This document shows positions 1-8,634 of a DNA stretch of 64,000 nucleotides, piece after piece. Position 1 is the stretch's first letter. Each line of letters starts with the position of its first letter. Location: contig NZ_BSPP01000002.1 of assembly GCF_030161095.1 (NCBI RefSeq), positions 315,789-379,788 of the forward strand, read 5' to 3'. Both the position numbers and the translations under genes were made by a program. Source of the DNA: Cypionkella aquatica (GTDB taxonomy: Bacteria; Pseudomonadota; Alphaproteobacteria; Rhodobacterales; Rhodobacteraceae). The notes beneath the pieces are model-generated. The model was not told the DNA's origin, did not search any database, and saw nothing but the letters and a program-made list of their open reading frames with translations.

Positions 1-350
1 AGACGGTCTTCAAAGCCGTGCATCTGGTCGGGGCCGACGAAGTGCATCTTGCCGGACAGGCAGGTGTAATAGCCCGCGCGGCGCAGGTGGTGGGCGTAGG
101 TCGGGATATCTGACGCGAACTCGGCGGCGTTGTCATAGACCCGCGTGCGGCGGGGCAGCGCGCCTGACATGAAGGCGGCACGCGCGGGTGCGCAGAGTGG
201 CGAGGCGGTGTAGGCATTGGCAAAGCGCACCGAGTGTTCGGCCAAGCGACGCAGGTTTGGGGCGTGCAGGAAGGCGGCGGGGCCATCGTCGAACAGGGTT
301 CCGGTCAACTGATCCACCATGACAATCAGGATATTCGGGCGGGTGGTCAT
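1..350 (-). CDS. betC: Choline-sulfatase, N-terminal part (cut by window edge)
   Basis: Reading down from ATG at 350, the first 116 residues open with a sulfatase metal-binding stretch (PNILIVMVDQ, Asp13). Cys53 sits in the sulfatase CxPxR motif (CAPAR), the cysteine converted to formylglycine. The sequence SGKMHFVGPDQ near residue 100 is very typical of BetC. Known BetC enzymes hydrolyse choline-O-sulfate to choline and sulfate in the cytoplasm, feeding glycine betaine synthesis. The C-terminal three quarters lie outside the window. The gene is divergent from the CocE-type hydrolase at 534. Family assignment is strong. The exact substrate is inferred. Confidence 0.85.
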   Translation of the reverse strand, partial: MTTRPNILIVMVDQLTGTLFDDGPAAFLHAPNLRRLAEHSVRFANAYTASPLCAPARAAFMSGALPRRTRVYDNAAEFASDIPTYAHHLRRAGYYTCLSGKMHFVGPDQMHGFEDR

Positions 351-433
351 GGCGCATCCTTTGCAGTTTGGCGTTGTGCGAATGTGGTGCCGCGCTTGTG
401 TTTGCGTTTCAAGGGGGGATTTTCCGGGAATGT

Positions 434-444
434 GACGTAACGTC
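434..444. promoter_or_regulatory. Short palindrome in the divergent betC/hydrolase intergenic region
   Basis: The 183-bp gap between the divergent genes at 350 and 534 holds a perfect 11-base palindrome, GACGT-A-ACGTC. It is followed by loosely repeated CGCAAA/GCGAAA motifs (about 444-472). It could be an operator for either gene. No regulator gene is visible nearby, so this is only a candidate. Confidence 0.25.
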
Positions 445-533
445 GCAAACGGGGTGCGAAACGCCGCAAAAGAGACGGAATTCAGAGGCTTGGCATCGCC
501 TGATGGTGACATAATAAGCCAAGGGCCTGGACC

Positions 534-2564
534 ATGAAAATCGTCACTGAATTCCCCTTCTCGATCACCGAGCAGGAGGACATGGGCATTGTGCTTTCGG
601 ATGGCTGCCGCTTGTCAGCGCGGGTGTGGCGAGCCGAGGGCGCGGGGCCGGTGCCTGCGGTGCTGGAATACATCCCCTACCGCAAGCGCGATGGCACCTT
701 GCCGCGCGATGAGATGATGCATGCCTATGTCGCGGGCCATGGCTATGCCTGCGTGCGGGTGGATATGCGCGGCAATGGCGACAGCGAAGGCCTGATGAGC
801 GATGAATACACCATTCAGGAATTGGCCGACGCCTGCGAGGTGATTGAATGGCTGGCGGCGCAGGACTGGTGCAACGGCTCGGTCGGGATGATGGGCAAAA
901 GCTGGGGCGGGTTTAACTGCCTGCAGACGGCTTTCCTACAGCCGCCTGCGTTGAAGGCGGTGGTGTCGGTCTGTTCGACCACAGATCGTTTTGCCGATGA
1001 TATTCACTATAAGGGCGGCTGTTTGCTGGGCGAGAATTTCGGCTGGGGGGCGGTGATGCTGTCTTATTCCAGCCGGCCAGCCGACCCGCTGTTGCGGCCG
1101 GATTGGCGGGCCGATTGGCTGACGCGGTTGGAGAACGAGCCTTGGCTGGCACCGCGCTGGGCCGAGATGCAGGAGAAGAACGATTACTGGAAGCATGGCT
1201 CTGTCTCAGAGGATTACGCCCGCATGACGGTGCCGGTGCTGTCTTGGGGCGGCTGGGCGGACAATTACATGAACACGGTGGCGCATCTGGTTGAGAATGT
1301 GCCGGCACCCGTGCAGGGCATCGTTGGGCCTTGGGTGCACCAATATCCGCATACTGCGGTGCCGGGGCCTGCGATTGGCTTTCTGCAAGTTGCGCTGCGC
1401 TGGTGGGATCGCTGGTTGAAGGGCATCGACAATGGGGCCGAGAATGACCCGGCTTACCGCGCCTATATGATCCACTCGGAGGCGCCGGATGCGAGTGCAA
1501 AGCACCGCAAGGGGCATTGGGTGGCCGAAAGCGCTTGGCCAAGCCCGCGTGTGGGGCGGCAGATATTGGCGCTGGGGGAGAGGTCTGGGGAGGGCCAGCC
1601 CTCCCCAGTCCCCACCACCCGTGCTTTGGGTGCTAATGTTGCGCTACATAAGCCGGTCCGCATCAACACGCCGCAGCATCTGGGGATGCATACGGGTGAG
1701 TTCTTCCCGATGGGGCTGAACGCGGAAATGCCGGGCGATCAGGCCAGCGATGATGCGCTTTCAGTGTGTTTTGACGGCGCGGTTCTGGCCGAGCCGTTGG
1801 ATCTGCTTGGCGCGGCGCGGCTGTCTTTGACGCTGGCCAGCGATCAGCCTTTGAGCTTTGTCGTCGCGCGGTTGTGTGATGTGGCACCTGACGGATCCTC
1901 TGTGCGCATCGCGCATGGCATGTTGAATCTGTGTCACCGCGACAGCATGGAAGCGCCTGCGCCGATGCCGGTGGGGCAAGCGGTGGATGTGGCGTTCAAC
2001 ATTGACCAGATGGCCTATCGCTTGGCTGCGGGGCATCATCTGCGGTTGGCGCTCTCAACCACATACTGGCCGTTCCTGTGGCCGTCGCCCCGGCCCGCGA
2101 CGCTGACGGTGACGGTGGGCAGCCTTGATCTGCCCGTGCATCAGGGCAGCGAGAATGAATGGACGCCGCCAGAACCAGAGGGCGCGACACCTTGGGCGCA
2201 TAAGGTTCTGCGCCCGGGCAAGACCAGCCGCAAAATTGAAACCGATATGATTTCGGGCACCACCGCTTTGGTGATCAGCGATGATCTGGGTGATGTCGAG
2301 AACCTTGTGCATGGGCTTTGCACCGGGGAATCCATGACCGAATTGTGGGAAATTCACCCTGATGATCCGCTGTCAGCCCGCGCCGTTCATACATGGGAGC
2401 AGCGGCAGTCGCGGGGCGATTGGTCTGTAAGAACAAATGCTTGGGCAGAGATGACCGCAACGGCCACGCATCTGCGGCTGAAGGCCAGCCTGACGGCTTG
2501 GGAAGGCGACACCAAGATCTTTGAACGTCACTTCGACGACGAGGTGAGTCGAAAATTTGTCTAG
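534..2564 (+). CDS. CocE/NonD-family hydrolase (X-Pro dipeptidyl-peptidase-like)
   Basis: A 676-residue alpha/beta hydrolase of the CocE/S15 type. The N-terminal catalytic domain carries the nucleophile motif GKSWGG (Ser123). Asp243 (GGWADNY) and His269 (GPWVHQ) are the likely other triad members. The C-terminal half (from about 370) matches the beta-rich jelly-roll domain of this family. Members cleave esters, amides or acyl groups; the substrate cannot be read from the sequence. There is no signal peptide, so it is probably cytoplasmic. It lies 104 bp ahead of an ABC importer for peptide-like solutes, which suggests it processes the imported compound. A G+C-rich palindrome has been absorbed in frame at about residues 351-359. 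Confidence 0.85.
   Translation: MKIVTEFPFSITEQEDMGIVLSDGCRLSARVWRAEGAGPVPAVLEYIPYRKRDGTLPRDEMMHAYVAGHGYACVRVDMRGNGDSEGLMSDEYTIQELADACEVIEWLAAQDWCNGSVGMMGKSWGGFNCLQTAFLQPPALKAVVSVCSTTDRFADDIHYKGGCLLGENFGWGAVMLSYSSRPADPLLRPDWRADWLTRLENEPWLAPRWAEMQEKNDYWKHGSVSEDYARMTVPVLSWGGWADNYMNTVAHLVENVPAPVQGIVGPWVHQYPHTAVPGPAIGFLQVALRWWDRWLKGIDNGAENDPAYRAYMIHSEAPDASAKHRKGHWVAESAWPSPRVGRQILALGERSGEGQPSPVPTTRALGANVALHKPVRINTPQHLGMHTGEFFPMGLNAEMPGDQASDDALSVCFDGAVLAEPLDLLGAARLSLTLASDQPLSFVVARLCDVAPDGSSVRIAHGMLNLCHRDSMEAPAPMPVGQAVDVAFNIDQMAYRLAAGHHLRLALSTTYWPFLWPSPRPATLTVTVGSLDLPVHQGSENEWTPPEPEGATPWAHKVLRPGKTSRKIETDMISGTTALVISDDLGDVENLVHGLCTGESMTELWEIHPDDPLSARAVHTWEQRQSRGDWSVRTNAWAEMTATATHLRLKASLTAWEGDTKIFERHFDDEVSRKFV
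1585..1608. repeat. Perfect palindrome embedded in the CocE-type coding sequence
   Basis: Two 11-base arms (CTGGGGAGGGC and its complement) separated by CA lie in frame inside the hydrolase gene, between the catalytic and jelly-roll domains. The local translation is a low-complexity GEGQPSPVPTT linker. It looks like an intergenic-type G+C-rich hairpin element that inserted without breaking the frame. Insertion is inferred; the palindrome itself is directly visible. Confidence 0.6.
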
Positions 2565-2668
2565 GCCCGATTGTGCAAGAATCGTTGCCATACCGGAAAT
2601 TCACGGGTTACTGATTGGGTAATCAACAAAAAACGGCCCGCAAATGGGGGCCAGTCAGGGAGACTAAA

Positions 2669-4258
2669 ATGTCGGAACAACTGAACTATCTGCTTGCGCG
2701 CGCTGCCAAAGGCCTGATGAGCCGCCGCGAATTCGTTGGCCGTGCGGGCGCTTTGGGCGTCTCGGCTGCGCTGGCCTCGACGCTGCTGGCTTCGGCTGCA
2801 CGCGCGGAAGAGCCGAAAAAGGGCGGTCTGCTGCGCTCGGGCATGGCAGGCGGCGAGTCTACCAACTCGCTTGACCCGGCGCTGGCCGCATCGGAAGTGC
2901 CGTTTGCGGTCAACATGATGTGGGGCGAAATGCTGGTGGACGTGAACGCCAAGGGCGAGATCGACTACCGCATTGCCGAAGAAATCTCCTCTAGCCCGGA
3001 TGCAACCGAGTGGAAGTTCAAAATCCGCAAGGGCGTGGAATACCATGACGGCAGCACTGTCACCGCCGATGACGTGGTCGCCACGCTGAAGCGCCACACC
3101 GATGAGAAATCGCAGTCGGGCGCTTTGGGTATCGTCAAGGATATCATCGACATGAAAGCCGAAGGTGACATGGTCACACTGAAGCTGGCCTCGGGCAACG
3201 CTGACTTGCCGTTCCTGATGGGCGATTATCACCTGATCATCCAACCGGGTGGCGGCATTGAAAATCCGACCGCAGGCATCGGCGCTGGCCCCTACAAGAT
3301 CGTCGCCAACGAGCCGGGTATCCGCCACACCTTCGAGAAGCATGCCAACTATTTCGACAGCACGATGGGGCATGCTGATCAGACTGAAATTATCGTCATC
3401 AACGACAACACTGCCCGCACCTCGGCGCTGCAAGCGGGCCAGATCCACATGATGAACCGGGTTGACCCGAAGATCGTCGGGTTGCTGAAAGGTGCGCCGG
3501 GCATCTCTATTCAAGCGGTGGCTGGCCGTGGTCACTACGTCTTTATCATGCATTGCGACAAGGCACCGTTTGACAACAACGACCTGCGGATGGCGCTGAA
3601 ACTGTCGGTCAACCGTCAGGAAATGGTCGACAAGATCTTGGGCGGCTTGGGGTCGCGCGGCAACGACTTCCCGATCAACGCGGCCTATCCGCTGTTTGAC
3701 GACACCATTCCGCAGCGGGAATATGATGCGGCAGCGGCGGCGGAAGCCTATAAGAAATCCGGCCATGACGGCTCGCCCATCGTGCTGCAAGTGGCAGCGG
3801 GTGCTTTCCCCGGTGCGATCGAAGCGGCACAGTTGTTCCAGCAATCGGCCAATGCCGCCGGTATCCCGCTGGAAGTCAAGCGCGAGCCTGATGATGGCTA
3901 TTGGTCGAACGTCTGGAACGTCGCACCGTTCTGCGCATCCTATTGGGGCGGGCGTCCGGTGCAGGACCAGATGTATTCCACGGCTTACCTTTCGACAGCC
4001 GACTGGAACGACACCAAGTTCAAGGATCCGAAGTTTGACGAAACCCTGATCGCGGCGCGGGCCGAACTTGATCCGGTCAAGCGCAAGGCAGAATATTCCG
4101 AACTGGCGAACAATCTGCGCGACAACGGCGGTCTGATCTGCCCGATGTTCAACGATTTCGTCGAGGCCAAGCGCGATGAAGTGGGCGGCTGGCAGCCCGA
4201 TCCGAATGGTGAGTTGATGAATGGCCGCGCACTTGCCAAGTGCTGGCTGAACACCTGA
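2669..4258 (+). CDS. ABC transporter substrate-binding protein, family 5 (dipeptide/oligopeptide type)
   Basis: A 529-residue periplasmic solute-binding protein. I start it at ATG 2669, preceded by AGGGAGA, rather than the upstream in-frame start at 2615. The N-terminus is a Tat signal: SRREF at 18-22, a hydrophobic Ala/Leu stretch, and an ARA-EE cleavage site near residue 45. The mature protein has the SBP_bac_5 pattern (GLLRSGMAGGE, then WKFKIRKGVEYHDG and the ADDVVATL region). It delivers ligand to the permeases encoded immediately downstream. The ligand is unknown; family 5 proteins bind peptides but also opines, nickel chelates or glycans. It is probably the second gene of the operon starting at 534. 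Confidence 0.92.
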   Translation: MSEQLNYLLARAAKGLMSRREFVGRAGALGVSAALASTLLASAARAEEPKKGGLLRSGMAGGESTNSLDPALAASEVPFAVNMMWGEMLVDVNAKGEIDYRIAEEISSSPDATEWKFKIRKGVEYHDGSTVTADDVVATLKRHTDEKSQSGALGIVKDIIDMKAEGDMVTLKLASGNADLPFLMGDYHLIIQPGGGIENPTAGIGAGPYKIVANEPGIRHTFEKHANYFDSTMGHADQTEIIVINDNTARTSALQAGQIHMMNRVDPKIVGLLKGAPGISIQAVAGRGHYVFIMHCDKAPFDNNDLRMALKLSVNRQEMVDKILGGLGSRGNDFPINAAYPLFDDTIPQREYDAAAAAEAYKKSGHDGSPIVLQVAAGAFPGAIEAAQLFQQSANAAGIPLEVKREPDDGYWSNVWNVAPFCASYWGGRPVQDQMYSTAYLSTADWNDTKFKDPKFDETLIAARAELDPVKRKAEYSELANNLRDNGGLICPMFNDFVEAKRDEVGGWQPDPNGELMNGRALAKCWLNT

Positions 4259-4266
4259 TCGCCGAT

Positions 4267-5223
4267 ATGCATCCGGTTGTAAAACTCGTGACCCAGCGTT
4301 TGGCGCTGGGTCTGCTGTTGATGCTGGCAGTGTCGGCGCTGATCTTTTTCGGCGTCGAGGCGCTGCCTGGCGATACCGCGCAAGCCATGCTGGGCCAATC
4401 AGCCACGCCCGAGGCTTTGGCCAACCTGCGTGAGAAAATGGGCCTGAATGAGCCGGTGCTCTGGCGCTATGGTCATTGGCTGTACGGGTTTTTGACCGGG
4501 GATATGGGCGTTGCCCTGACCAATGGTGAAGATATTGCGAAATCGGTCGGTGGCCGGCTTGGCAACACGCTGTTCCTTGCTTTTTGGGCGGCGCTGATCT
4601 CGGTGCCTTTGGCAATTCTGCTGGGGTTGCTTGCGGCGCGCTACAATGGGCGCTGGCCGGATCGGCTGATCTCGGGCGTCACTTTGGCGACGATCTCTTT
4701 GCCGGAATTTGTGGCGGGCTATCTGGTGCTGTATTTCCTTGCCGTAAAGCTGCAACTGTTCCCCGCCATGTCGATGGTGTTCCCCGGCATGGGGGTGTTT
4801 GAACGGCTCAGCGCGATCATCCTGCCGGTCATCGTGCTGGTGATGGTGGTCTTGGCGCATATGATGCGGATGACGCGGGCGGCTATTCTGAACGTGATGC
4901 AATCGGCCTATATCGAGACGGCGGAGCTTAAGGGTCTGTCGCCGCTGACAGTGATCTGGCGGCACGCGTTTCCGAATGCGATTGCGCCTGTGGTCAATGT
5001 GGTGATGCTGAACCTGGCCTATCTGGTGGTTGGCGTCGTCGTGGTCGAGGTGGTTTTCGTCTATCCCGGCATGGGGCAATATCTGGTCGATCACGTCACC
5101 AAACGCGATCTGCCAGTGGTGCAGGCCTGCGGGATGATCTTTGCCGCCGTTTACATCGGGCTGAATATTTTGGCCGATGTGGTGTCTATCCTAGCGAACC
5201 CAAGATTGAGGCACCCGAAATGA
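4267..5223 (+). CDS. ABC transporter permease, DppB type
   Basis: A 318-residue inner-membrane permease with about six hydrophobic helices. Near residues 215-240 it has the EAA-type cytoplasmic loop that docks the ATPase (ETAELKGLSPLTVIWRHAFP). The start is uncertain: GTG 4240 overlaps the binding-protein gene in another frame, while ATG 4267 gives the usual N-terminus for the family (a basic stretch then the first helix), so I chose 4267. Its last bases overlap the next gene by ATGA, showing translational coupling. It pairs with the DppC-type subunit. Confidence 0.9.
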   Translation: MHPVVKLVTQRLALGLLLMLAVSALIFFGVEALPGDTAQAMLGQSATPEALANLREKMGLNEPVLWRYGHWLYGFLTGDMGVALTNGEDIAKSVGGRLGNTLFLAFWAALISVPLAILLGLLAARYNGRWPDRLISGVTLATISLPEFVAGYLVLYFLAVKLQLFPAMSMVFPGMGVFERLSAIILPVIVLVMVVLAHMMRMTRAAILNVMQSAYIETAELKGLSPLTVIWRHAFPNAIAPVVNVVMLNLAYLVVGVVVVEVVFVYPGMGQYLVDHVTKRDLPVVQACGMIFAAVYIGLNILADVVSILANPRLRHPK

Positions 5224-6038
5224 GGCGTATTCCGCTGTCCGCCCTGATCGGTCTGATCCTGACCGGGGGGTTCTTTTTCGTCGCCATCTTTGCGCAACTG
5301 ATCGCGCCCTACAAGATGGATGAACTGGTCGGTGGCGTGTGGGATCCGGTCTCTGCCGCGCATTGGCTGGGCACCGATTCCATTGGCCGCGATCTGCTGA
5401 CGCGGATGATCTACGGCGCGCAGGTGACGATTTTCGTCGCAACCTGTGCGACGATCCTAAGCTTTGTCACCGGCTCGGTGCTGGGATTTCTGGCGGCTAC
5501 GGCGGGCGGTTGGCTGGATCAGGCTTTGTCGCGCTTTGTCGATCTGCTGATGGCCATTCCGACGCTGATCCTGTCGCTGGTGATCCTGACGGCGGTGGAT
5601 GTGACCACGATAAACCTGATCCTCGTGATGGGTTTTCTGGATGCGACACGGGTGTTCCGGCTGTCGCGTGCGGTCGCCGTCGATATCACGGTGATGGATT
5701 ATGTTGAGGCCGCACGTCTGCGCGGCGAGGGGCGCGGCTGGATAATCTTTTCGGAAATCCTGCCCAATGCTTTGTCGCCACTGGTGGCCGAACTTGGCCT
5801 GCGGTTTATCTTTGCGGTGCTGTTCATCTCGACCCTGTCGTTCCTTGGCCTTGGCGTGCAACCGCCCTTGGCGGATTGGGGCGGCTTGGTGAAAGAGAAC
5901 TCGGCGGGTCTGGTCTATGGTATCCCGGCTGCTTTGGCCCCGGCGATTGCGATTGCGGCTTTGGCGATCTCGGTAAACTTGGTGGCGGATTGGGTGCTGT
6001 CACGCACCACCAGCCTGAAAGGCGGTCGCGGTGCTTGA
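5220..6038 (+). CDS. ABC transporter permease, DppC type
   Basis: A 272-residue second permease. It has the DppC/OppC hallmark HWLGTDSIGRDLLTRMIYG near residue 45 and an EAA loop (EAARLRGEGRGWIIFSEILP) near 160-180, with several transmembrane stretches. Its ATG overlaps the stop of the preceding permease (ATGA), and its end overlaps the GTG start of the ATPase gene by 8 bases, so the three are one translation unit. It forms the membrane channel with the 4267 product. Confidence 0.92.
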   Translation: MRRIPLSALIGLILTGGFFFVAIFAQLIAPYKMDELVGGVWDPVSAAHWLGTDSIGRDLLTRMIYGAQVTIFVATCATILSFVTGSVLGFLAATAGGWLDQALSRFVDLLMAIPTLILSLVILTAVDVTTINLILVMGFLDATRVFRLSRAVAVDITVMDYVEAARLRGEGRGWIIFSEILPNALSPLVAELGLRFIFAVLFISTLSFLGLGVQPPLADWGGLVKENSAGLVYGIPAALAPAIAIAALAISVNLVADWVLSRTTSLKGGRGA

Positions 6039-7677
6039 TCAAGTGAAAACCAATCTGTTGGAAATCAAGAACCTGCGGATAGAGGCAACGTCCTATCCGC
6101 CGGGTGAAGCGCCGCGCAAAGTCGTGCTGGTCGATGATGTGTCGGTGTCGGTGCAGCAAGGCCGCGTGCTTGGGCTGATCGGCGAATCCGGGGCGGGCAA
6201 ATCTACCATCGGGCTGTCGGCAATGTCGTTCGCCCGTGGTGGCGCGCGGCTGGCGGGCGGGCAGATCCTGCTGAACGGCCGCGATATCCGCGAGGCTGGT
6301 GCTGGCGAGCTGCGCGGTTTGCGTGGCCGCGAGGTCACCTATGTCGCGCAATCCGCGGCTGCCGCCTTCAACCCCGCAAAACGGCTGATGGAGCAGGTGA
6401 TCGAAACCAGTCTGCACCACAAACTGATGCCCCGGGCCGAGGCCGAGGCCCGCGCGGTGGATCTGTTCCGAAAACTCGGCCTGCCCAACCCGGAAACCTT
6501 CGGGTCGCGCTACCCGCACCAAGTCTCGGGCGGGCAGTTGCAGCGCGCGATGACTGCGATGGCGCTCTGCCCAAGGCCTGACCTCGTGGTGTTCGACGAA
6601 CCGACGACTGCGCTGGATGTGACCACGCAAATCGACGTGTTGGTGGCGATCAAAGCGGCGATCCGCGATACCGGTGTGGCGGCTTTGTATATCACCCACG
6701 ATCTGGCCGTAGTGGCACAGGTGGCTGACGATATCCTTGTGCTGCGCGGCGGCAAGAAGGTGGAATACGGCACCACCGATCAGATCATCAATTCTCCGCA
6801 GCAGGCCTATACACAGGCGCTGGTGTCGGTGCGCTCGATTGACCACGCCGAGAAACCCGATAGCGCCCCGGTGCTGTCGGTCGCCAATATCACCGCGCGC
6901 TACAAAGGCACAAACTTTGACGTGCTGAAGAACGTCACCGTTGATCTGTCGGCAGGCCAGACCCTCGCCGTGGTGGGCGAAAGCGGCTCGGGCAAGTCCA
7001 CTCTGGCGCGGGTGATCACCGGGCTGTTGCCTGCCTCCCAAGGTCGTATCACCTTCGCAGGTCGCACGCTGTCGGCTGACCTTGCCAGCCGCACCAAGGA
7101 TGATCTGCGCGAGTTGCAGATGATCTACCAAATGGCCGACACCGCGATGAACCCGCGCCAGACCGTTGGCACCATCATCGGACGGCCACTGGAGTTCTAC
7201 TTCGGCCTGAAAGGTGCCGCCAAACGCGCCCGGATTCAGGAACTGCTGGAAGAAATCGAAATGGGCGCGGGCTTTATCGACCGCTACCCGGCCGAGCTTT
7301 CGGGCGGCCAGAAACAGCGTGTCTGCATCGCCCGCGCTTTGGCCGCCAAACCCAAGCTGATCATCTGCGATGAAGTCACCTCGGCACTTGATCCTTTGGT
7401 CGCAGACGGCATCCTGAAGCTGCTGCTGGCCCTGCAAGAACGCGAAGGTGTCGCCTATCTGTTCATCACCCACGATCTTGCCACCGTCAAAGCCATCGCC
7501 GACAAGATCGCGGTGATGTATCGCGGCCAGGTCGTGCGTTACGGCAGCAAGACCGACGTGCTGACCCCGCCATTCGACGATTACACCGACCTGTTGTTGT
7601 CCTCGGTGCCCGAGATGAAACTCGGCTGGCTGGAAAGTGTCCTCGCCTCTCGCAAAATGGAAAGCGGCGGCAATTAA
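6031..7677 (+). CDS. Fused double ABC ATPase, DppD-DppF type
   Basis: A 548-residue protein with two complete nucleotide-binding domains. Domain 1 has Walker A GESGAGKST at 51-59, signature VSGGQLQR near 165 and Walker B VVFDEP near 187. Domain 2 has Walker [10 protein letters not shown] at 316-324, signature LSGGQKQR and IICDEV. Both domains keep the catalytic glutamate and the H-loop (ITHD). This fusion replaces the separate DppD and DppF subunits and energises the importer encoded just upstream. The GTG start at 6031 overlaps the preceding permease. The extra C-terminal segments after each domain fit the oligopeptide/dipeptide ATPase subgroup. Confidence 0.92.
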   Translation: MLDQVKTNLLEIKNLRIEATSYPPGEAPRKVVLVDDVSVSVQQGRVLGLIGESGAGKSTIGLSAMSFARGGARLAGGQILLNGRDIREAGAGELRGLRGREVTYVAQSAAAAFNPAKRLMEQVIETSLHHKLMPRAEAEARAVDLFRKLGLPNPETFGSRYPHQVSGGQLQRAMTAMALCPRPDLVVFDEPTTALDVTTQIDVLVAIKAAIRDTGVAALYITHDLAVVAQVADDILVLRGGKKVEYGTTDQIINSPQQAYTQALVSVRSIDHAEKPDSAPVLSVANITARYKGTNFDVLKNVTVDLSAGQTLAVVGESGSGKSTLARVITGLLPASQGRITFAGRTLSADLASRTKDDLRELQMIYQMADTAMNPRQTVGTIIGRPLEFYFGLKGAAKRARIQELLEEIEMGAGFIDRYPAELSGGQKQRVCIARALAAKPKLIICDEVTSALDPLVADGILKLLLALQEREGVAYLFITHDLATVKAIADKIAVMYRGQVVRYGSKTDVLTPPFDDYTDLLLSSVPEMKLGWLESVLASRKMESGGN

Positions 7678-7692
7678 GCCTCTGACGTGCAA

Positions 7693-7740
7693 TTTCATCT
7701 GTTCTTAAATATCCCCGCCGGAGGCTCCTTCGGTCGGACA
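7693..7740. repeat. Rhodobacteraceae-type intergenic hairpin repeat (copy 1)
   Basis: An AAATATCCCC core is followed by an imperfect hairpin CCGGAGG-CT-CCTTCGG in the 74-bp gap after the ATPase gene. The first 23 bases match the element at 14555-14577 at 22 positions, so this is a dispersed family. It may act as a transcription attenuator between the transporter and the downstream phosphodiesterase gene; that role is inferred. Confidence 0.55.
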
Positions 7741-7751
7741 CGGAGACTGCG

Positions 7752-8585
7752 ATGCGTAAACTGCTGCTGATCATCCTCGACGGCGTGCCCTACCGCAACT
7801 GGCGCCGCCTGTTCGGCAACCTTGAAGGCTTTGTTGCGCAAGGCGAAGCACGGGTCTGGCGGATGCGGGCGACGCTGCCATCAACTTCGGCGTCTTGCTA
7901 TGCCTCAATCCATACCGGGGTTCCGCCGCAACAACACCGGGTCTGGGGCAATGAGGCGGTGTACCGGCTGGAACAACCGGATATCTTCTCGGAACTATCC
8001 AAAGCGGGGCGCAAGACCGGGGCCGTCACCCACAGCTTCTGGTCGGAATTGTTCAACCGTGCACCCTTCGATGTGGTGCGCGATATTGAATATGATGAAC
8101 CCGAAGGCCCGATCACGCATGGCCGTTTTCACACCATGACCGGCTATGGCAACATCAACCAGATGACGCCGTCGGACGTTGACCTGTTTGCCACGCTCAC
8201 GCGGTTGGCCGAGGTGAAGGGGATCGATTACGGCATCCTGCACACCTGCACGCTGGATAGCATGGGACATCGGTTTTTCCACGATTGCGAGGAAATGGAC
8301 CATGCCTGCTATGTGATGGATGCGATGCTGGCACCATTCCTGCACCGTTGGCGCGCGGCGGGGTATGAGGTGATCGTGACAGCGGATCATGGTCAGGACG
8401 AACGCGGCCACCACGGCGGCACCGGAGAGTTGCAGCAGGAATTTGCGTTCTACTACTTTGGCGAGTCCGAAATGCCCGGCCCAGATGTGGTGCTGGATCA
8501 GTTGGCGCTCGCGCCGTCAATTCTGACGCGCATGGGCGTGCCGGTGCCGGACAGCATGAAAGTAAAGCCGTTCTTCACCGCATAG
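7752..8585 (+). CDS. Type I phosphodiesterase / nucleotide pyrophosphatase-like (alkaline phosphatase superfamily)
   Basis: A 277-residue soluble enzyme. It opens with a metal-binding LLIILDG (Asp10). TLPSTSAS at 41-48 holds the likely Thr/Ser nucleophile. DSMGH and TADHGQDERGHHGG supply the remaining two-metal ligands expected of the alkaline phosphatase fold. It is shorter than NPP enzymes, so the cap region is reduced. There is no signal peptide. RBS GGAGA precedes the ATG. It follows the ABC transporter on the same strand and may cleave a phospho- or sulfo-diester bond in the imported compound; the substrate is unknown. Confidence 0.8.
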   Translation: MRKLLLIILDGVPYRNWRRLFGNLEGFVAQGEARVWRMRATLPSTSASCYASIHTGVPPQQHRVWGNEAVYRLEQPDIFSELSKAGRKTGAVTHSFWSELFNRAPFDVVRDIEYDEPEGPITHGRFHTMTGYGNINQMTPSDVDLFATLTRLAEVKGIDYGILHTCTLDSMGHRFFHDCEEMDHACYVMDAMLAPFLHRWRAAGYEVIVTADHGQDERGHHGGTGELQQEFAFYYFGESEMPGPDVVLDQLALAPSILTRMGVPVPDSMKVKPFFTA

Positions 8586-8587
8586 GG

Positions 8588-8630
8588 CGATTTTCGCGCG
8601 AAAATCGTGTACGGAATTCGCGCGAATTCC
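8588..8630. repeat. Two adjacent perfect palindromes between convergent genes
   Basis: A 20-base perfect palindrome (CGATTTTCGC and its complement, 8588-8607) is followed five bases later by an 18-base one (GGAATTCGC and its complement, 8613-8630). They fill the whole gap between the phosphodiesterase stop and the aldolase stop. They could form cruciforms or act as a bidirectional terminator, although no T-run follows. Both share the GCGC centre. Confidence 0.7.
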
Positions 8631-8634
8631 GACC

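Noticed and set aside
913-1542. Long minus-strand open frame (209 codons) inside the CocE-type gene
   Set aside because: It is a shadow of the real + strand gene, arising from high G+C codon use; the translation is Pro/Arg/Ser-rich without motifs or RBS.
2561-4615. 684-codon minus-strand frame over the binding protein
   Set aside because: It overlaps a clear SBP gene on +, with no RBS and a low-complexity Arg/His-rich translation; it is a G+C-driven shadow.
5824-7698. 624-codon minus-strand frame over the double ATPase
   Set aside because: It mirrors the ABC genes; no motif, typical shadow composition.
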